Shown here: positions 9,480 to 18,549 of the stretch, in pieces
Layout: the number at the start of each line of letters is the position of its first letter
Numbering within the stretch: position 1 is the first letter of the stretch
DNA from: JALEFZ01 sp964564415
Lineage (GTDB): Bacteria; Bacteroidota; Bacteroidia; J057
Length of the DNA stretch: 64,000 nucleotides
Reading direction: 5' to 3'
Assembly: GCA_964564415.1 (NCBI GenBank)
Contig: CAZMAV010000015.1
Coordinates: forward strand, 58,744-122,743
Position numbers and translations under genes: made by a program
Notes under the pieces: model-generated
The model's input: only the letters and a program-made list of their open reading frames with translations
Told to the model about the DNA's origin: nothing
Database searches by the model: none

Positions 9480-10145
9480 ATGAAATGCTTCCCCCACATA
9501 ATGCTTTCTCTCTTACTGCTGTTGAACTTCAGTAGCGCAATCGGTCAATCTCCCGGAATCGAAGGCCTCTGGCAGTCCTCCAGGCCCGAACTTCCCAAGT
9601 TATACTTTAAAAGAATACCGGGTTCTCTCAAGGTATATGCAAAAGGAGGCTTCCTTCCCGAAAAAATTCAGGCCCGTCGGCTACAACAATTCACCTCTGC
9701 CGGAGGGAAAAAGCTACAGGTAATATTCTTCTTCGAAAACAAAGAAATCTTCCTCAACATTAAGCCCATTGGTAAAAACCTACAAGCCAGTTGGAGGGGA
9801 ATAGAAGATATGGGAGGCCCTTCTTTCACTACCTATTCCAAGGTCATTCCCACCAACAAAAGCAACAAGAGCCTGGGAATGATCAGCGGTAAAGCCATCG
9901 GAAAAGCAAAGAGCACGGCCAGTATTTTCCAGGTTTCTCTATATGGACCCGACGACAATCGCCACTTTGTATCCACCCAGTCTCTGGGCAAGGATGGCGG
10001 TTTTAGCTTTGATCAACTGCCCGACGGTGAATACTGGCTTTTTGTAGAACCTCGTGCCGGAACCATCGTTCAGGCCTTTCCTTCCCAAATCAAAATTACC
10101 ATCAGGGAAGGGAAGTCCACCATTCACAATATCTACCTCCGATAA
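9480..10145 (+). CDS. Secreted hypothetical protein with C-terminal beta-sandwich-like domain
   Basis: 221-residue protein with a clear signal peptide (about 1-22, MLSLLLLLNFSSAIGQ). The middle (about 27-120) resembles small lipocalin-like or DUF2147-like beta proteins that open with an EGLWQS motif, but I cannot assign a family with certainty. The C-terminal part (about 128-221) reads like a carboxypeptidase-regulatory or SpaA-type Ig fold (KDGGFSFDQLPDGEYWLFVEP, then STIHNIYLR). It is expected in the periplasm or outside the cell. A single gene with a possible shared terminator at 10320-10362. Confidence 0.75.
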   Translation: MKCFPHIMLSLLLLLNFSSAIGQSPGIEGLWQSSRPELPKLYFKRIPGSLKVYAKGGFLPEKIQARRLQQFTSAGGKKLQVIFFFENKEIFLNIKPIGKNLQASWRGIEDMGGPSFTTYSKVIPTNKSNKSLGMISGKAIGKAKSTASIFQVSLYGPDDNRHFVSTQSLGKDGGFSFDQLPDGEYWLFVEPRAGTIVQAFPSQIKITIREGKSTIHNIYLR

Positions 10146-10319
10146 ACTGAAAATTTTATTCACCTAAGGGTGGTAGGGCATGGGTTTAATATTAATGCTG
10201 ATTGACACGAATCTTCTTTAGCAATAAGACCAATAGCCCTCTTGGGTTTGAAAATATATTTCTCAGGGCAGTCCCTGCTGCACTTTACCCATTCATTCTT
10301 GATAGTCATCAGCCAAGAA

Positions 10320-10362
10320 TAAGAAATCGGCTGCGAACCCGAGGGACGCAGCCGATTTCTTA
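10320..10362 (-). terminator. Strong intrinsic-type hairpin, probably bidirectional
   Basis: Arms 10320-10335 and 10347-10362 form a perfect 16-bp stem (core AAATCGGCTGCG / CGCAGCCGATTT) around an 11-nt loop. It lies between the ends of two convergent genes and immediately downstream of the T9SS gene stop on the minus strand, where the strand continues with TTCTT. It most likely terminates both transcripts. Confidence 0.8.
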
Positions 10363-10390
10363 ATTGGTATACAAGGAGATACCAGGTGGA

Positions 10391-11923
10391 TTATTTGAGA
10401 ACCACGATCTTTTGTGTGTTCTCTTCACCTGCCCTTACACTCAGGATGTATACTCCAGATTTTACTCCGGAAACATCCAGGCTGAGCTCTCCTTTCTGAA
10501 TCGTGCCTGCTTCCTGGCTCATAACCAGACGACCCGCGAGGTCGGTAAGGTCGAGGCTCACAACACTTACTTTATCAAGCTCCAGTTCTACATTCAGAAC
10601 ATCGGTTGCAGGGTTGGGATAAACACCCACATGCTGGAAATTCTCTCCTATCCTGTTGGCGGCAAAGTCTGGCGTTACAAAGAAGGTCTGAGTGGTAGAG
10701 CTATCAGTCTCACAGCTGGTGGTCGTCAGCGTGACGGTGAATGTGTCAGAGACTGAGTAGGTATGTGTGGCGGTAAATCCGGAGGTGTTGTCTACAGTTC
10801 CATCTCCAAACTCCCATATATAGGTCTCATTAAAAGGCGCGGGCAGGGCCTCGAACTCATAGGTCTTAGGCGCAATGCTATCTACGGAAAAGAGAGGATT
10901 GGCACGGGGACCGGAGGTGAACTCGGCGGAATCAATATCGTTACAGACACCATTTGCTGTCCATCCGAAGTTAAGGGCACTCAGGAAAACCTTTACAGAA
11001 GAAGCTCCTCCTTGTGGGTAGGTACGCTGTACCTCTTCTCCATACGCGTCAATCTGATTGTCGCCGTTGAAGTCCCAGCGGAAGGTAGAGTCAGCTTCTC
11101 CTTCAAATACCTCGTTGAATACCCAGCGATTGAAGAATTTACTTCCAAGAATAGAAGAAGAAGTACTGGTAAAGGTATTGGGCTCTTCCTGCAGCAAACA
11201 GTTACGGTCAGCCACAAAGGAAGCGTCAAAGGAGTATTCTACGATAGGGAAAATCTGCCAGTCAGCATCGAAGTTCTGAGTCTGAGTTACACCCACAGTC
11301 TGACCATTTACCCAACCGGTGGGCTGAGGACGACGCAAACCTGCGAGAAACTCTCCTCGACCGTCCTGATCTCCAGCCTGAGAAGCCGCAAGGGTAATGG
11401 TACTGTCGGTAGGATTAGCTACAACAACAGTAAAGTCCTGAGTTACGGTTACGGGAGTAGAGAAGGTAGCAGTGTACAGGGGTGCATTGGAGGAAGTATC
11501 CATGGTTACGGTAGTCGTAGCCAGGGGCTGACCTACAGGAACCCTGTTGGCATTGAGGTTATAAATCTCACAATTTACAGTAACAGAAGCATTGTTTCCT
11601 CTTGGAGCATTTCTAGCCTGGAAGGACATACCTGTCACCGTAACAGAAGCACCCTGAGGCAACTGAAAAGCCTGGCTTCCTGCCGAAAAGAAATTTACAT
11701 TCGACATGAAATACAGGTCAATAAAATTACTCTGTGCCTTGAAGGCGGGATAGAGCAACTGGTCGGCACCACAAATAACTTCACGACCGGCATTCGGAAT
11801 TTCTTTGATGGCTTTGGTTCTGTGGCTCTCCCTTGGAACCCGATAATTTTCAAGCAGGTCCTGTGCCTGAAGACCCGAGAAAATAAGTCCCAGGGCGAGA
11901 AAAGTTGTAAATAATCTTCTCAT
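10391..11923 (-). CDS. Secreted PKD-domain protein with T9SS type A sorting domain
   Basis: 510-residue protein exported by Sec and then across the outer membrane by the type IX system. Signal peptide about 1-20 (ending GLQAQ). A beta-rich N-terminal half is followed by a PKD domain (about 345-420; YIWEFGDGT and THTYSVSDTFTVTLTT). A canonical type A C-terminal sorting domain (about 430-510) begins VGVYPNPATDVLNVEL and ends SGVYILSVRAGEENTQKIVVLK. No catalytic motif is visible, so it is more likely an adhesin or surface protein than an enzyme. The antisense frame over almost the whole gene is a shadow. Followed by the strong terminator at 10320-10362. Confidence 0.92.
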   Translation of the reverse strand: MRRLFTTFLALGLIFSGLQAQDLLENYRVPRESHRTKAIKEIPNAGREVICGADQLLYPAFKAQSNFIDLYFMSNVNFFSAGSQAFQLPQGASVTVTGMSFQARNAPRGNNASVTVNCEIYNLNANRVPVGQPLATTTVTMDTSSNAPLYTATFSTPVTVTQDFTVVVANPTDSTITLAASQAGDQDGRGEFLAGLRRPQPTGWVNGQTVGVTQTQNFDADWQIFPIVEYSFDASFVADRNCLLQEEPNTFTSTSSSILGSKFFNRWVFNEVFEGEADSTFRWDFNGDNQIDAYGEEVQRTYPQGGASSVKVFLSALNFGWTANGVCNDIDSAEFTSGPRANPLFSVDSIAPKTYEFEALPAPFNETYIWEFGDGTVDNTSGFTATHTYSVSDTFTVTLTTTSCETDSSTTQTFFVTPDFAANRIGENFQHVGVYPNPATDVLNVELELDKVSVVSLDLTDLAGRLVMSQEAGTIQKGELSLDVSGVKSGVYILSVRAGEENTQKIVVLK

Positions 11924-12199
11924 AAAATGAAAAATTAAGGTTTTGGTTTACTAATTTTAATGGAGAAGGTAAGCAGTAATCCTGGAAAAGTACTACGCTT
12001 TTATCCAGCAAAGCCCCCTTTACATTCCCCAACAGTCATGTAATTTACAATACTGACTTTTAAAAAAAGGGATTTATTCAGATTTTTTGTAAAAAAATTG
12101 TCAGTCCCTGATTTTCTTTATCCAAATTTATCCTAAATGATTAAAAAAGGTTAATTTTTCTGCTACTCATAATCAATCAAAATTGCTAAGCCTTACTAC

Positions 12200-13195
12200 A
12201 TGTCTTCCAAAGCATTCAAAGCGCTCAGGGTCTTCGAAGAAGATCAGAATGTATTCAGTCGTTCCATCGTCGAGCGACAAACCGATCAGCTGCCCGAGGG
12301 TGAGGTCCTGATCCGGGTCCATTATTCTTCCCTCAATTACAAGGATGCCCTTTCCGCCTCAGGCAACAAAAGTGTCAGTCGCCACTACCCTCATACCCCC
12401 GGCATTGATGCATCAGGCATAGTGGAAGAATCTCTACACCCTGACATAAAGGTAGGTCAAGAGGTGATTGTCACGAGCTATGACCTGGGCATGAATACAG
12501 ATGGAGGATTTGCTGAGTATATCAGGGTTCCGGCAGAGTGGGTAATTGCTATGCCGGAGGGACTTAACCTGCACACTGCTATGATTCTGGGGACAGCAGG
12601 ATTTACTGCTGGCCTAGCGCTTTACAAAATGGAAGCCATGGGACAACTCCCCACCATGGGTCCCATCGCCGTCACCGGAGCAAGTGGAGGTGTAGGAAGC
12701 CTTTCAGTCGCCATCCTTAGCAAGGCAGGATACGAAGTACATGCCATCACCGGAAAGGAAGAAGCTTATGATTACCTCCGCCTCCTGGGTGCAAAGGAAA
12801 TCTTTCCCAGAGACTATGCCAACGATGAATCAAAACGCCCCCTCATTCGTGCCAAGTGGGCAGGAGGGATAGATACCGTCGGTGGCAATACCCTCTCCAC
12901 CCTCCTCAAAGCCTGCCACCGCGAAGGAAGCATCGCCAGTTGTGGTCTTGTAGATACCCCAAAACTAGAAACCACCGTTTATCCCTTTATCCTCAATGGG
13001 GTTAATCTGCTGGGCGTGGATTCCGCAACCTGCCCTCAGGCCCTGAGAAAAGAAATCTGGCAGCGGCTGGGAAAAGAATGGTCCGTAGCTCCCCTCAAGG
13101 ACATAGCCACCTATACCCATCTTGATGAACTGGACACTTACATTGATCTCATCCTTAAAGGCAAGACCCGTGGCCGTGTGGTCGTCAAGCTTTAA
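12200..13195 (+). CDS. YhdH/YhfP family NADPH-dependent quinone/acryloyl-CoA reductase
   Basis: 331-residue medium-chain dehydrogenase/reductase without the structural zinc site. Family features: the N-terminal GroES-like barrel with YSSLNYKDALSASGN, the PGIDASGIVEES segment, and the Rossmann fold motif GASGGVGS (about residues 152-159). The C-terminal stretch SIASCGLVDTPKLETTVYPFILNGVNLLGVDS is typical of YhdH/AcuI. E. coli YhdH (AcuI) reduces acryloyl-CoA with NADPH and relatives reduce quinones; the in vivo substrate here is inferred only. Stands alone on the plus strand. Upstream of 12200 is an A+T-rich stretch consistent with a promoter. Confidence 0.92.
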   Translation: MSSKAFKALRVFEEDQNVFSRSIVERQTDQLPEGEVLIRVHYSSLNYKDALSASGNKSVSRHYPHTPGIDASGIVEESLHPDIKVGQEVIVTSYDLGMNTDGGFAEYIRVPAEWVIAMPEGLNLHTAMILGTAGFTAGLALYKMEAMGQLPTMGPIAVTGASGGVGSLSVAILSKAGYEVHAITGKEEAYDYLRLLGAKEIFPRDYANDESKRPLIRAKWAGGIDTVGGNTLSTLLKACHREGSIASCGLVDTPKLETTVYPFILNGVNLLGVDSATCPQALRKEIWQRLGKEWSVAPLKDIATYTHLDELDTYIDLILKGKTRGRVVVKL

Positions 13196-13448
13196 GTCCT
13201 GGGCTTTCATTCTATTTACAAAATATACCTGGGATTAATCAAGGGAATGGCTGTTCGGACTACTCTTCAACAATACAATTGTATGTATTTAAGGAATTGG
13301 CAAGGGTCCAGCTTTGGGTATGTGCCAATTAATTGACTGCATTTAACCATAATCAGGCAGCTTTGGTCAAAATAGGTCAGCATATGTATCAGCAGGGTAC
13401 ATCTATCCCCCGCTTAATCCTCGTACATAGAGCATAAACAGATCCATT

Positions 13449-13841
13449 ATGAATAACCTGACTATTCAAATAACTGGCCCAATCCTTGCTACCCTCTTGA
13501 TTTTCAATATCTCCAGCGGATTGAAAGCACAAGACATTTCTTTGCTCAGTGCTTCTCATATTCGAAGCGCAGCCCCCGCTGATACTGACACTGTGATCAA
13601 GAATAATAAGGAGTACAGATTTTCCGTACCTGCACAAATCGTAAAACTCGCTCCTCATAAAGGAGGAAACGGGCTCATCCTCAAGACCTCAGAGGGTTTG
13701 CTGAAAGTTGTGCAGATGCCCGAACATGACTTCGATTTTCGGGTAGGACAAAAGTTGGAGGTGAGTTATGAGTCCTCTTATGCGACTGCGAAGAAGGAAT
13801 CTCCCAGACCTGTGGTCCTCTATGACTTTGACTTAAAATAA
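13449..13841 (+). CDS. Small secreted hypothetical protein, 130 aa
   Basis: Unrecognised protein with a signal peptide (about 1-27, LLIFNISSGLKAQ). The mature part of about 100 residues is predominantly beta (KEYRFSVPAQIVKL, NGLILKTSEGLLKVVQM, GQKLEVSYESSY), suggesting a single small beta-barrel or sandwich in the periplasm. No cysteines or catalytic motif are evident. A strong rho-independent terminator follows at 13896-13929, supporting this as a real, separately transcribed gene. Confidence 0.7.
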   Translation: MNNLTIQITGPILATLLIFNISSGLKAQDISLLSASHIRSAAPADTDTVIKNNKEYRFSVPAQIVKLAPHKGGNGLILKTSEGLLKVVQMPEHDFDFRVGQKLEVSYESSYATAKKESPRPVVLYDFDLK

Positions 13842-13895
13842 GGAATTTTCTCAAAGGAAAATCCGACGATTCTCATAGCCCTCAAGTTTCATCCG

Positions 13896-13929
13896 CTATC
13901 CAGGCCTTTTTGGTCTGGATAGTTTTTTT
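13896..13929 (+). terminator. Rho-independent terminator after the 130-aa secreted protein gene
   Basis: Arms 13896-13906 (CTATCCAGGCC) and 13912-13922 (GGTCTGGATAG) form an 11-bp stem with one G-U pair and a 5-nt T loop, followed directly by seven T residues. Canonical intrinsic terminator 54 nt past the stop codon. Confidence 0.92.
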
Positions 13930-14089
13930 GTCCTTATCTATCCTCAACACAGGTATTTAAGGCTCAGACCTTTTCACGAATAAAAAATACTTGAAGTTTT
14001 GAAAAATTTTGCCCCCCCCTGATTAAAATTGCCTTAAAGGAACGATTTACCTATATTTCTGTATAGGTCTACCAAAAAAGTGTAAAAAT

Positions 14090-15916
14090 ATGCCTACTCC
14101 TACCCGCCTTTTCGACTACATTTATGTTCAGCAGGACAGACATCCTCAGCCCAAAGCCATGGCCCGGAGAAACAACAGTGGGGAATGGCTGTATTTTAGT
14201 ACCCAAGAGGTCATAAAACAGGCAGAGCATGCAGCCCAGGGACTGTTGGACATCGGACTGAAGCAGGGAGAAAAGGTAGCCATCGTTTCATACAAGAATC
14301 GCCCCGAGTGGTGCATCATGGACCTTGCCATACAAATGGCGGGAGGTATATCCGTCCCTCTCTATCCCACCATTAGCCCTAAGGAGTACGAATTTATCCT
14401 AAATGATTCGAATACAAGACTTGCTTTTTGCGGGGAGGGAGACCTTTTCGAAAAACTGCAAAAGGCCAAGGACCGAACACCCTCTCTGGAGGCAGTCTAC
14501 ACCTTTGACCTGGAACCCGGCAAGCCTCACTGGGAAAATATGTTTTCTGATCAGCATCAGGATGAATTGGAAAAAATCAAGGCCTCTATCGGGGCGGATG
14601 ACCTTCTGACCCTGATCTATACCTCAGGCACTACCGGCAACCCCAAAGGAGTCATGCTTTCCCATGCCAATATCCGCCACGTTGTAGAAGCAACTGCCCA
14701 TATTCTTCCCGATATAGAAGGTGCCCACGTCTTGAGCTTCCTCCCCTTGTGCCACATATTCGAGCGATCTGTCTGCTACAGCCTTATCAAAAAGAATCTT
14801 TCCATTCACTTTACAGGTACCGATAACTTAGCTGGAGAAGAGGGGGACCTACAGTCGGTCAAGCCTCATTATTTCTCTACTGTCCCCAGACTATTGGAAA
14901 AGGTCTATGAAGGTATTTACAACCGGGGACTTTCTTTGGGTGGAGCTTCCAAGGCAATTTTTTTCTGGGCCCTTGACCTGGCAGAGACCTATGACCTCCA
15001 CAAAAAGCCGGGCCTCGTGGATGGTATCAAGTGGAAAATCGCAGATGTCTTGATTTTCTCAAAGTGGAGGGAAGCCCTGGGCAACAACATCAAGCTCATC
15101 ATCACTGGCGCTGCTCCCTGCCCGGAAAAAGTCGCCAGAATCTTTTCCGCCGCAGGTATTCCCATACGAGAGGGTTATGGCCTCACAGAAACCTCCCCTA
15201 CCCTCGCCGTCAACCTTCTGGAACCTGAGAAAGCCCTGTTAGGTACCGTTGGCATTCCCATTGAAGGTGTTGAAATCCAGATAGACGACAGTGAGGGCAG
15301 CTATAAAGAAGGGGAGGGAGAAATCATCGTCCACGGACCCAATGTCATGCAGGGATACTACAACAATGAAGCCGCCAATGCCGCCGTTTTTAAGGAAATG
15401 GAAGGAAAACGATGGTTCAGGACCGGGGACATAGGAACCTTCGTTAAAGGCCCCGGGGATAAAAATTTTCTTAAAATCACAGATCGGAAGAAAGAATTGC
15501 TAAAGACTTCGGGAGGCAAGTACGTAGCACCTGCCCCCATAGAAAACCGGATGAGGGAGAGTTTTTTCATCGAGCAAATAATGGTCGTCGGAGATGGGCA
15601 TAAATTTGTCTCTGCCCTCATCGTCCCGGCAGAAGAAGCCCTGAAAAAGTGGCAGGGAGAGAAAGAAATACCCTGGGAGGGCATAGAAAAAGCAGTTAAA
15701 GACCCGGCTGTTCAAGCCCACTACCAAACTATTATTGACCATTACAATCCAGAGTTTAACCAGATCGAGCAGATCAAAAAATTCACCCTTCTCCCCTACG
15801 AGTGGTTGCCCACGAGGGAGGATGGAACCAAGGCTGAACTCACTCCAACCATGAAACTCAAGCGCAGGGTCATTCTTGAAAAATACCAGGACCCCATTGA
15901 TCAAATGTACAATTGA
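14090..15916 (+). CDS. Long-chain acyl-CoA synthetase (AMP-forming)
   Basis: 608-residue member of the ANL adenylate-forming superfamily, activating fatty acids to acyl-CoA with ATP at the inner membrane face. Motifs: A3 TLIYTSGTTGNPKGVMLSH (about residues 175-193), the LPLCHIFER segment typical of FACL enzymes, A5 REGYGLTETSP, and the A7/A8 region RWFRTGDIG and ITDRKKELLKTSGGKYVAP. The C-terminal lysine domain is complete and the length matches bacterial/eukaryotic FACL-type enzymes. An SDR (FabG-like) gene starts 50 nt downstream on the same strand, so the two likely form a lipid-metabolism transcript. Confidence 0.95.
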   Translation: MPTPTRLFDYIYVQQDRHPQPKAMARRNNSGEWLYFSTQEVIKQAEHAAQGLLDIGLKQGEKVAIVSYKNRPEWCIMDLAIQMAGGISVPLYPTISPKEYEFILNDSNTRLAFCGEGDLFEKLQKAKDRTPSLEAVYTFDLEPGKPHWENMFSDQHQDELEKIKASIGADDLLTLIYTSGTTGNPKGVMLSHANIRHVVEATAHILPDIEGAHVLSFLPLCHIFERSVCYSLIKKNLSIHFTGTDNLAGEEGDLQSVKPHYFSTVPRLLEKVYEGIYNRGLSLGGASKAIFFWALDLAETYDLHKKPGLVDGIKWKIADVLIFSKWREALGNNIKLIITGAAPCPEKVARIFSAAGIPIREGYGLTETSPTLAVNLLEPEKALLGTVGIPIEGVEIQIDDSEGSYKEGEGEIIVHGPNVMQGYYNNEAANAAVFKEMEGKRWFRTGDIGTFVKGPGDKNFLKITDRKKELLKTSGGKYVAPAPIENRMRESFFIEQIMVVGDGHKFVSALIVPAEEALKKWQGEKEIPWEGIEKAVKDPAVQAHYQTIIDHYNPEFNQIEQIKKFTLLPYEWLPTREDGTKAELTPTMKLKRRVILEKYQDPIDQMYN

Positions 15917-15966
15917 AGGTCTTGGGGTAGAAAAAAATCATAGATTGAAGCAGAAATTACTCCCCC

Positions 15967-16704
15967 ATGAGACTAAAAAACAAAGTAGCTATCATTACAG
16001 GTGGAGCCAGGGGCATCGGCTTTGCTATTGCTCAACTTTTTTCTACCGAAGGCGCTCATCTCTTTCTCTGGGATGTAAAGGAGGAGGGTGAAGCCAGCGC
16101 CCAATCCATCAGGGACGAAGGGGGAGAAGCTACCTTCATGCATGTCGATGTGGGCGACCATGAAAGGGTAAGTGCCGCTGCCCAAGAGGTCATGGAAAAG
16201 AAAGGCCGCATGGACATCCTGATCAACAATGCCGGAATTACCCGTGACAGAACCCTTCAGAAGATGTCCACAGAAGAGTGGAAATCTGTCATCGACATCA
16301 ACCTTGGGGGGGTCTTTAACTGTACCCAGGTCATCAGCAAGTATATGAGGCAGCAAGGCTACGGAAAGATCGTTTCAGCAGCTTCAAATGTAGGGCTGAG
16401 AGGCAACTTTGGACAGACCAATTATGCGGCCTCCAAGGCGGGCATCATCGGCATGACCAAAACATGGGCCCTAGAACTCGGCAAATACGGGATCAATGTC
16501 AACTGTATCGCTCCCGGATTTACCGAGACCGAGATGACCAACAGAATCCCCAACCATCAAGTAGAGTATCTTCAATCCCAAATTCCCCTTCAGCGCATCG
16601 CTAAGCCGATGGAGATCGCCTACGGCTACCTGTTTCTGGCTTCGGATGAGGCTTCCTTTGTCCATGGAATTTGCCTCACCATGGATGGAGGTGTATCCCG
16701 CTAA
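15967..16704 (+). CDS. FabG-like 3-oxoacyl reductase (SDR)
   Basis: 245-residue SDR with the size and motifs of 3-oxoacyl-[ACP]/acetoacetyl-CoA reductases: TGGARGIG at residues 11-18, NNAGITRD near 86, catalytic Ser in SAASNVGL near 138, YAASK (catalytic Tyr and Lys) near 151, and IAPGFTETEM. It reduces 3-ketoacyl thioesters with NADPH. Because it follows the acyl-CoA synthetase at 50 nt rather than lying in a fab cluster, a CoA-linked role is as likely as fatty-acid synthesis, so no symbol is given. The ATG at 15967 immediately precedes the first Rossmann strand. Confidence 0.9.
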   Translation: MRLKNKVAIITGGARGIGFAIAQLFSTEGAHLFLWDVKEEGEASAQSIRDEGGEATFMHVDVGDHERVSAAAQEVMEKKGRMDILINNAGITRDRTLQKMSTEEWKSVIDINLGGVFNCTQVISKYMRQQGYGKIVSAASNVGLRGNFGQTNYAASKAGIIGMTKTWALELGKYGINVNCIAPGFTETEMTNRIPNHQVEYLQSQIPLQRIAKPMEIAYGYLFLASDEASFVHGICLTMDGGVSR

Positions 16705-16929
16705 GCAGCCCACGCAATTTTTTCTTCATCACCCCTGCCTGTCCTTTAGGTGGGATTGCTCGTTTTGCATTTTTACAGAAAAAATTCCTTGCCTTGTATG
16801 TAAATGGAACCGCTGATTCGTTGGTACACTGAACATGTATATGGCCGGTCAAGGTCATGAGGCCGACGGAGGGCTTAGCCTTCCCGTTTTTCCCGATCCT
16901 AGAAAAATGAAAACCCCTATCGATAACCT

Positions 16930-17622
16930 ATGGACAGCCTGAAGCAAGAGGTTAGCTTGGCAAAAAATAATTTACGAAATAGAGAAAATTCCGTAAATTA
17001 TGACATTTACCCAAGCAAACAAGCCAGCATTGTGAGAAATGTACGCAGCCTCAAGTCAGAATATGATAGCCTGTCGGACCTGGAACTGGTACGGAAGTTT
17101 GTCGCTTCGCAGAATGGAGAAATCATCAATGTTCTCCTCAACCGTTACGATCGCTACATCATTGGCATAGCCTGGCCTATCCTGAAGCATCAGGAGGAAG
17201 TCAGGGACCTCAAACAGGATCTCTACCTCAAGCTCAACAAAAAATTGCTTTCTCATGCCCCCCAAGGGTCCTTTCGGGTGTGGTTGGGCCGGGTGGTGAG
17301 AAATCACTGCTATGACGTGCTTAGAAAGAAAATGCCCGAAACCTGGGAAGAACTGCCCGACCGGGAATTCGAGGAGGAAGAGGAACGGGACTTGCAGCTG
17401 GACTTCGAGCGGATTCGCAGCTGTGTAGAAAAACTCAATCCACAGCAACGCTTGTACATAGAATTGGCTTTTTTCAAAAACATGAAAAACGCCGAAATCA
17501 CCGAAATGATGAACTGGCCCAAAAACAGGGCACGTTCGCTATATGACAATTCTCTGAAAAAACTGAGAAAATGTATGGGTAAGCTTTATGATGAGTATTC
17601 GGGGTATTTTGATAAAGATTAA
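16930..17622 (+). CDS. Sigma-70 family (ECF-like) RNA polymerase sigma factor
   Basis: 230-residue alternative sigma factor. Region 2 is visible at about 65-140 (VLLNRYDRYIIGIAWPILK, then RDLKQDLYLKL and FRVWLGRVVRNHCYDVLRKK). Region 4 lies at about 165-220 (LNPQQRLYIELAFFKNMKNAEI and WPKNRARSLYDNSLKKLRKC). The first 55 residues are an unusual charged extension, so a later start such as a downstream GTG is possible. It is separated by only 11 nt from the membrane TPR gene, the arrangement expected for a sigma/anti-sigma pair. It is followed by subtilase and CHAT genes that it may control; that regulation is inference. Confidence 0.88.
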   Translation: MDSLKQEVSLAKNNLRNRENSVNYDIYPSKQASIVRNVRSLKSEYDSLSDLELVRKFVASQNGEIINVLLNRYDRYIIGIAWPILKHQEEVRDLKQDLYLKLNKKLLSHAPQGSFRVWLGRVVRNHCYDVLRKKMPETWEELPDREFEEEEERDLQLDFERIRSCVEKLNPQQRLYIELAFFKNMKNAEITEMMNWPKNRARSLYDNSLKKLRKCMGKLYDEYSGYFDKD

Positions 17623-17633
17623 AGGTAAAAAAG

Positions 17634-18425
17634 ATGTCAGAAACACAGATTACTTTGAAGGAACTCATTCGTTACTTCGAAGGAGATGCTGCAAACTCCC
17701 TGGTCGAAAAAATCGACCGACAAAGGGCAGAGGATGCCGGGTTTGCTGAAGAATTAGAGGAATGGGAGGCTCGAATCATGGATGAAAATGAACCGGGCGA
17801 AACCCTTCGCATGATGAAAATGATGGAGCAGACCTGGCAGGAGGCGGAGGCTCACAGGATGGAGGAAAAAAAAATAATCCTTCCTCGGTGGATACCCCTT
17901 GCCTTAGCAGCCTCGATCGCTTTGATCATCGCCAGCCTCTTTATCTTCAATCCACCTGAAAGCGGGACCCTGGATCAAGAGCAATTGGCCACAGAAGTGG
18001 ATCGAAAAATCGCCCTCATGATGGGTCCCAAGGCAGGAATTTCTTCAGAACAGAAGGACCAACTTCGGCAGAGAACCTGGGCAGCCATAGAAAATGAGGA
18101 GTTGGCCAAGGCACTGGCAAGGGTAGATTCCATGATACAGATCGATCCCCATAATTCCGATTACCTCCTTCTCAAAGGGTTGATTTATGAGAAATTTGGC
18201 AAGAGAGACAAAGCCCTTGAGGCCATGAAAAATTCTCTTTCCCTGCCTGCTACAAAAAGTATTAGCCGCTGTGAAAGCCTTTGGTACCTCAGCCTCATCT
18301 ATGCCCATGAAGGGAAAAAGGATGAATTCACAAAGTTTTCCGAAAAATGGAAAGAGAATGATTGCAACAGGCTGGATTCAGGTAGAGCTAAGCAGTTGGA
18401 CAGGATCGATCAGAGCCTACCATAG
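17634..18425 (+). CDS. Single-pass membrane TPR protein, candidate anti-sigma factor
   Basis: 263-residue protein with a cytoplasmic N-terminal segment (about 1-85, acidic and helical), one transmembrane helix (about 87-106, IPLALAASIALIIASLFIF) and a periplasmic C-terminal part containing TPR-like helices (KALARVDSMIQIDPHNSDYLLLKGLIYEKFGKR split over about 155-230). Translation follows the sigma gene at 11 nt, and the layout (short cytoplasmic domain, one TM, outside sensor) matches anti-sigma factors, although the zinc-binding ZAS motif HxxxCxxC is absent. Role as anti-sigma factor is inference from position and topology. A hairpin terminator at 18447-18474 closes the two-gene unit. Confidence 0.8.
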   Translation: MSETQITLKELIRYFEGDAANSLVEKIDRQRAEDAGFAEELEEWEARIMDENEPGETLRMMKMMEQTWQEAEAHRMEEKKIILPRWIPLALAASIALIIASLFIFNPPESGTLDQEQLATEVDRKIALMMGPKAGISSEQKDQLRQRTWAAIENEELAKALARVDSMIQIDPHNSDYLLLKGLIYEKFGKRDKALEAMKNSLSLPATKSISRCESLWYLSLIYAHEGKKDEFTKFSEKWKENDCNRLDSGRAKQLDRIDQSLP

Positions 18426-18446
18426 ATTAATTCACACACAACAACC

Positions 18447-18479
18447 GTCGGCAGGCTACTTATGGCCTGCTGACATTTT
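18447..18479 (+). terminator. Terminator separating the sigma/TPR pair from the subtilase gene
   Basis: Arms 18447-18456 (GTCGGCAGGC) and 18465-18474 (GCCTGCTGAC) pair over 10 bp with one G-U, loop of 8 nt, then ATTTT. It lies 22 nt after the TPR gene stop and about 75 nt before the subtilase start, so the downstream genes probably have their own promoter. Confidence 0.75.
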
Positions 18480-18549
18480 GTTTAATATCCGTAACCCTTT
18501 ATATTTCATCTTATCAAATAAGCCCACACAACATAAACAAACCCCCTTT

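Noticed and set aside
10763..11914. 383-codon open frame antisense to the T9SS/PKD gene
   Set aside because: The sense strand encodes a complete signal peptide, PKD domain and sorting domain; the antisense frame has no recognisable domain and is a compositional shadow.
18271..18549. Longer N-terminus of the subtilase frame
   Set aside because: It would overlap the TPR gene and the terminator and lacks a signal sequence; the ATG at 18550 starts a clear signal peptide.
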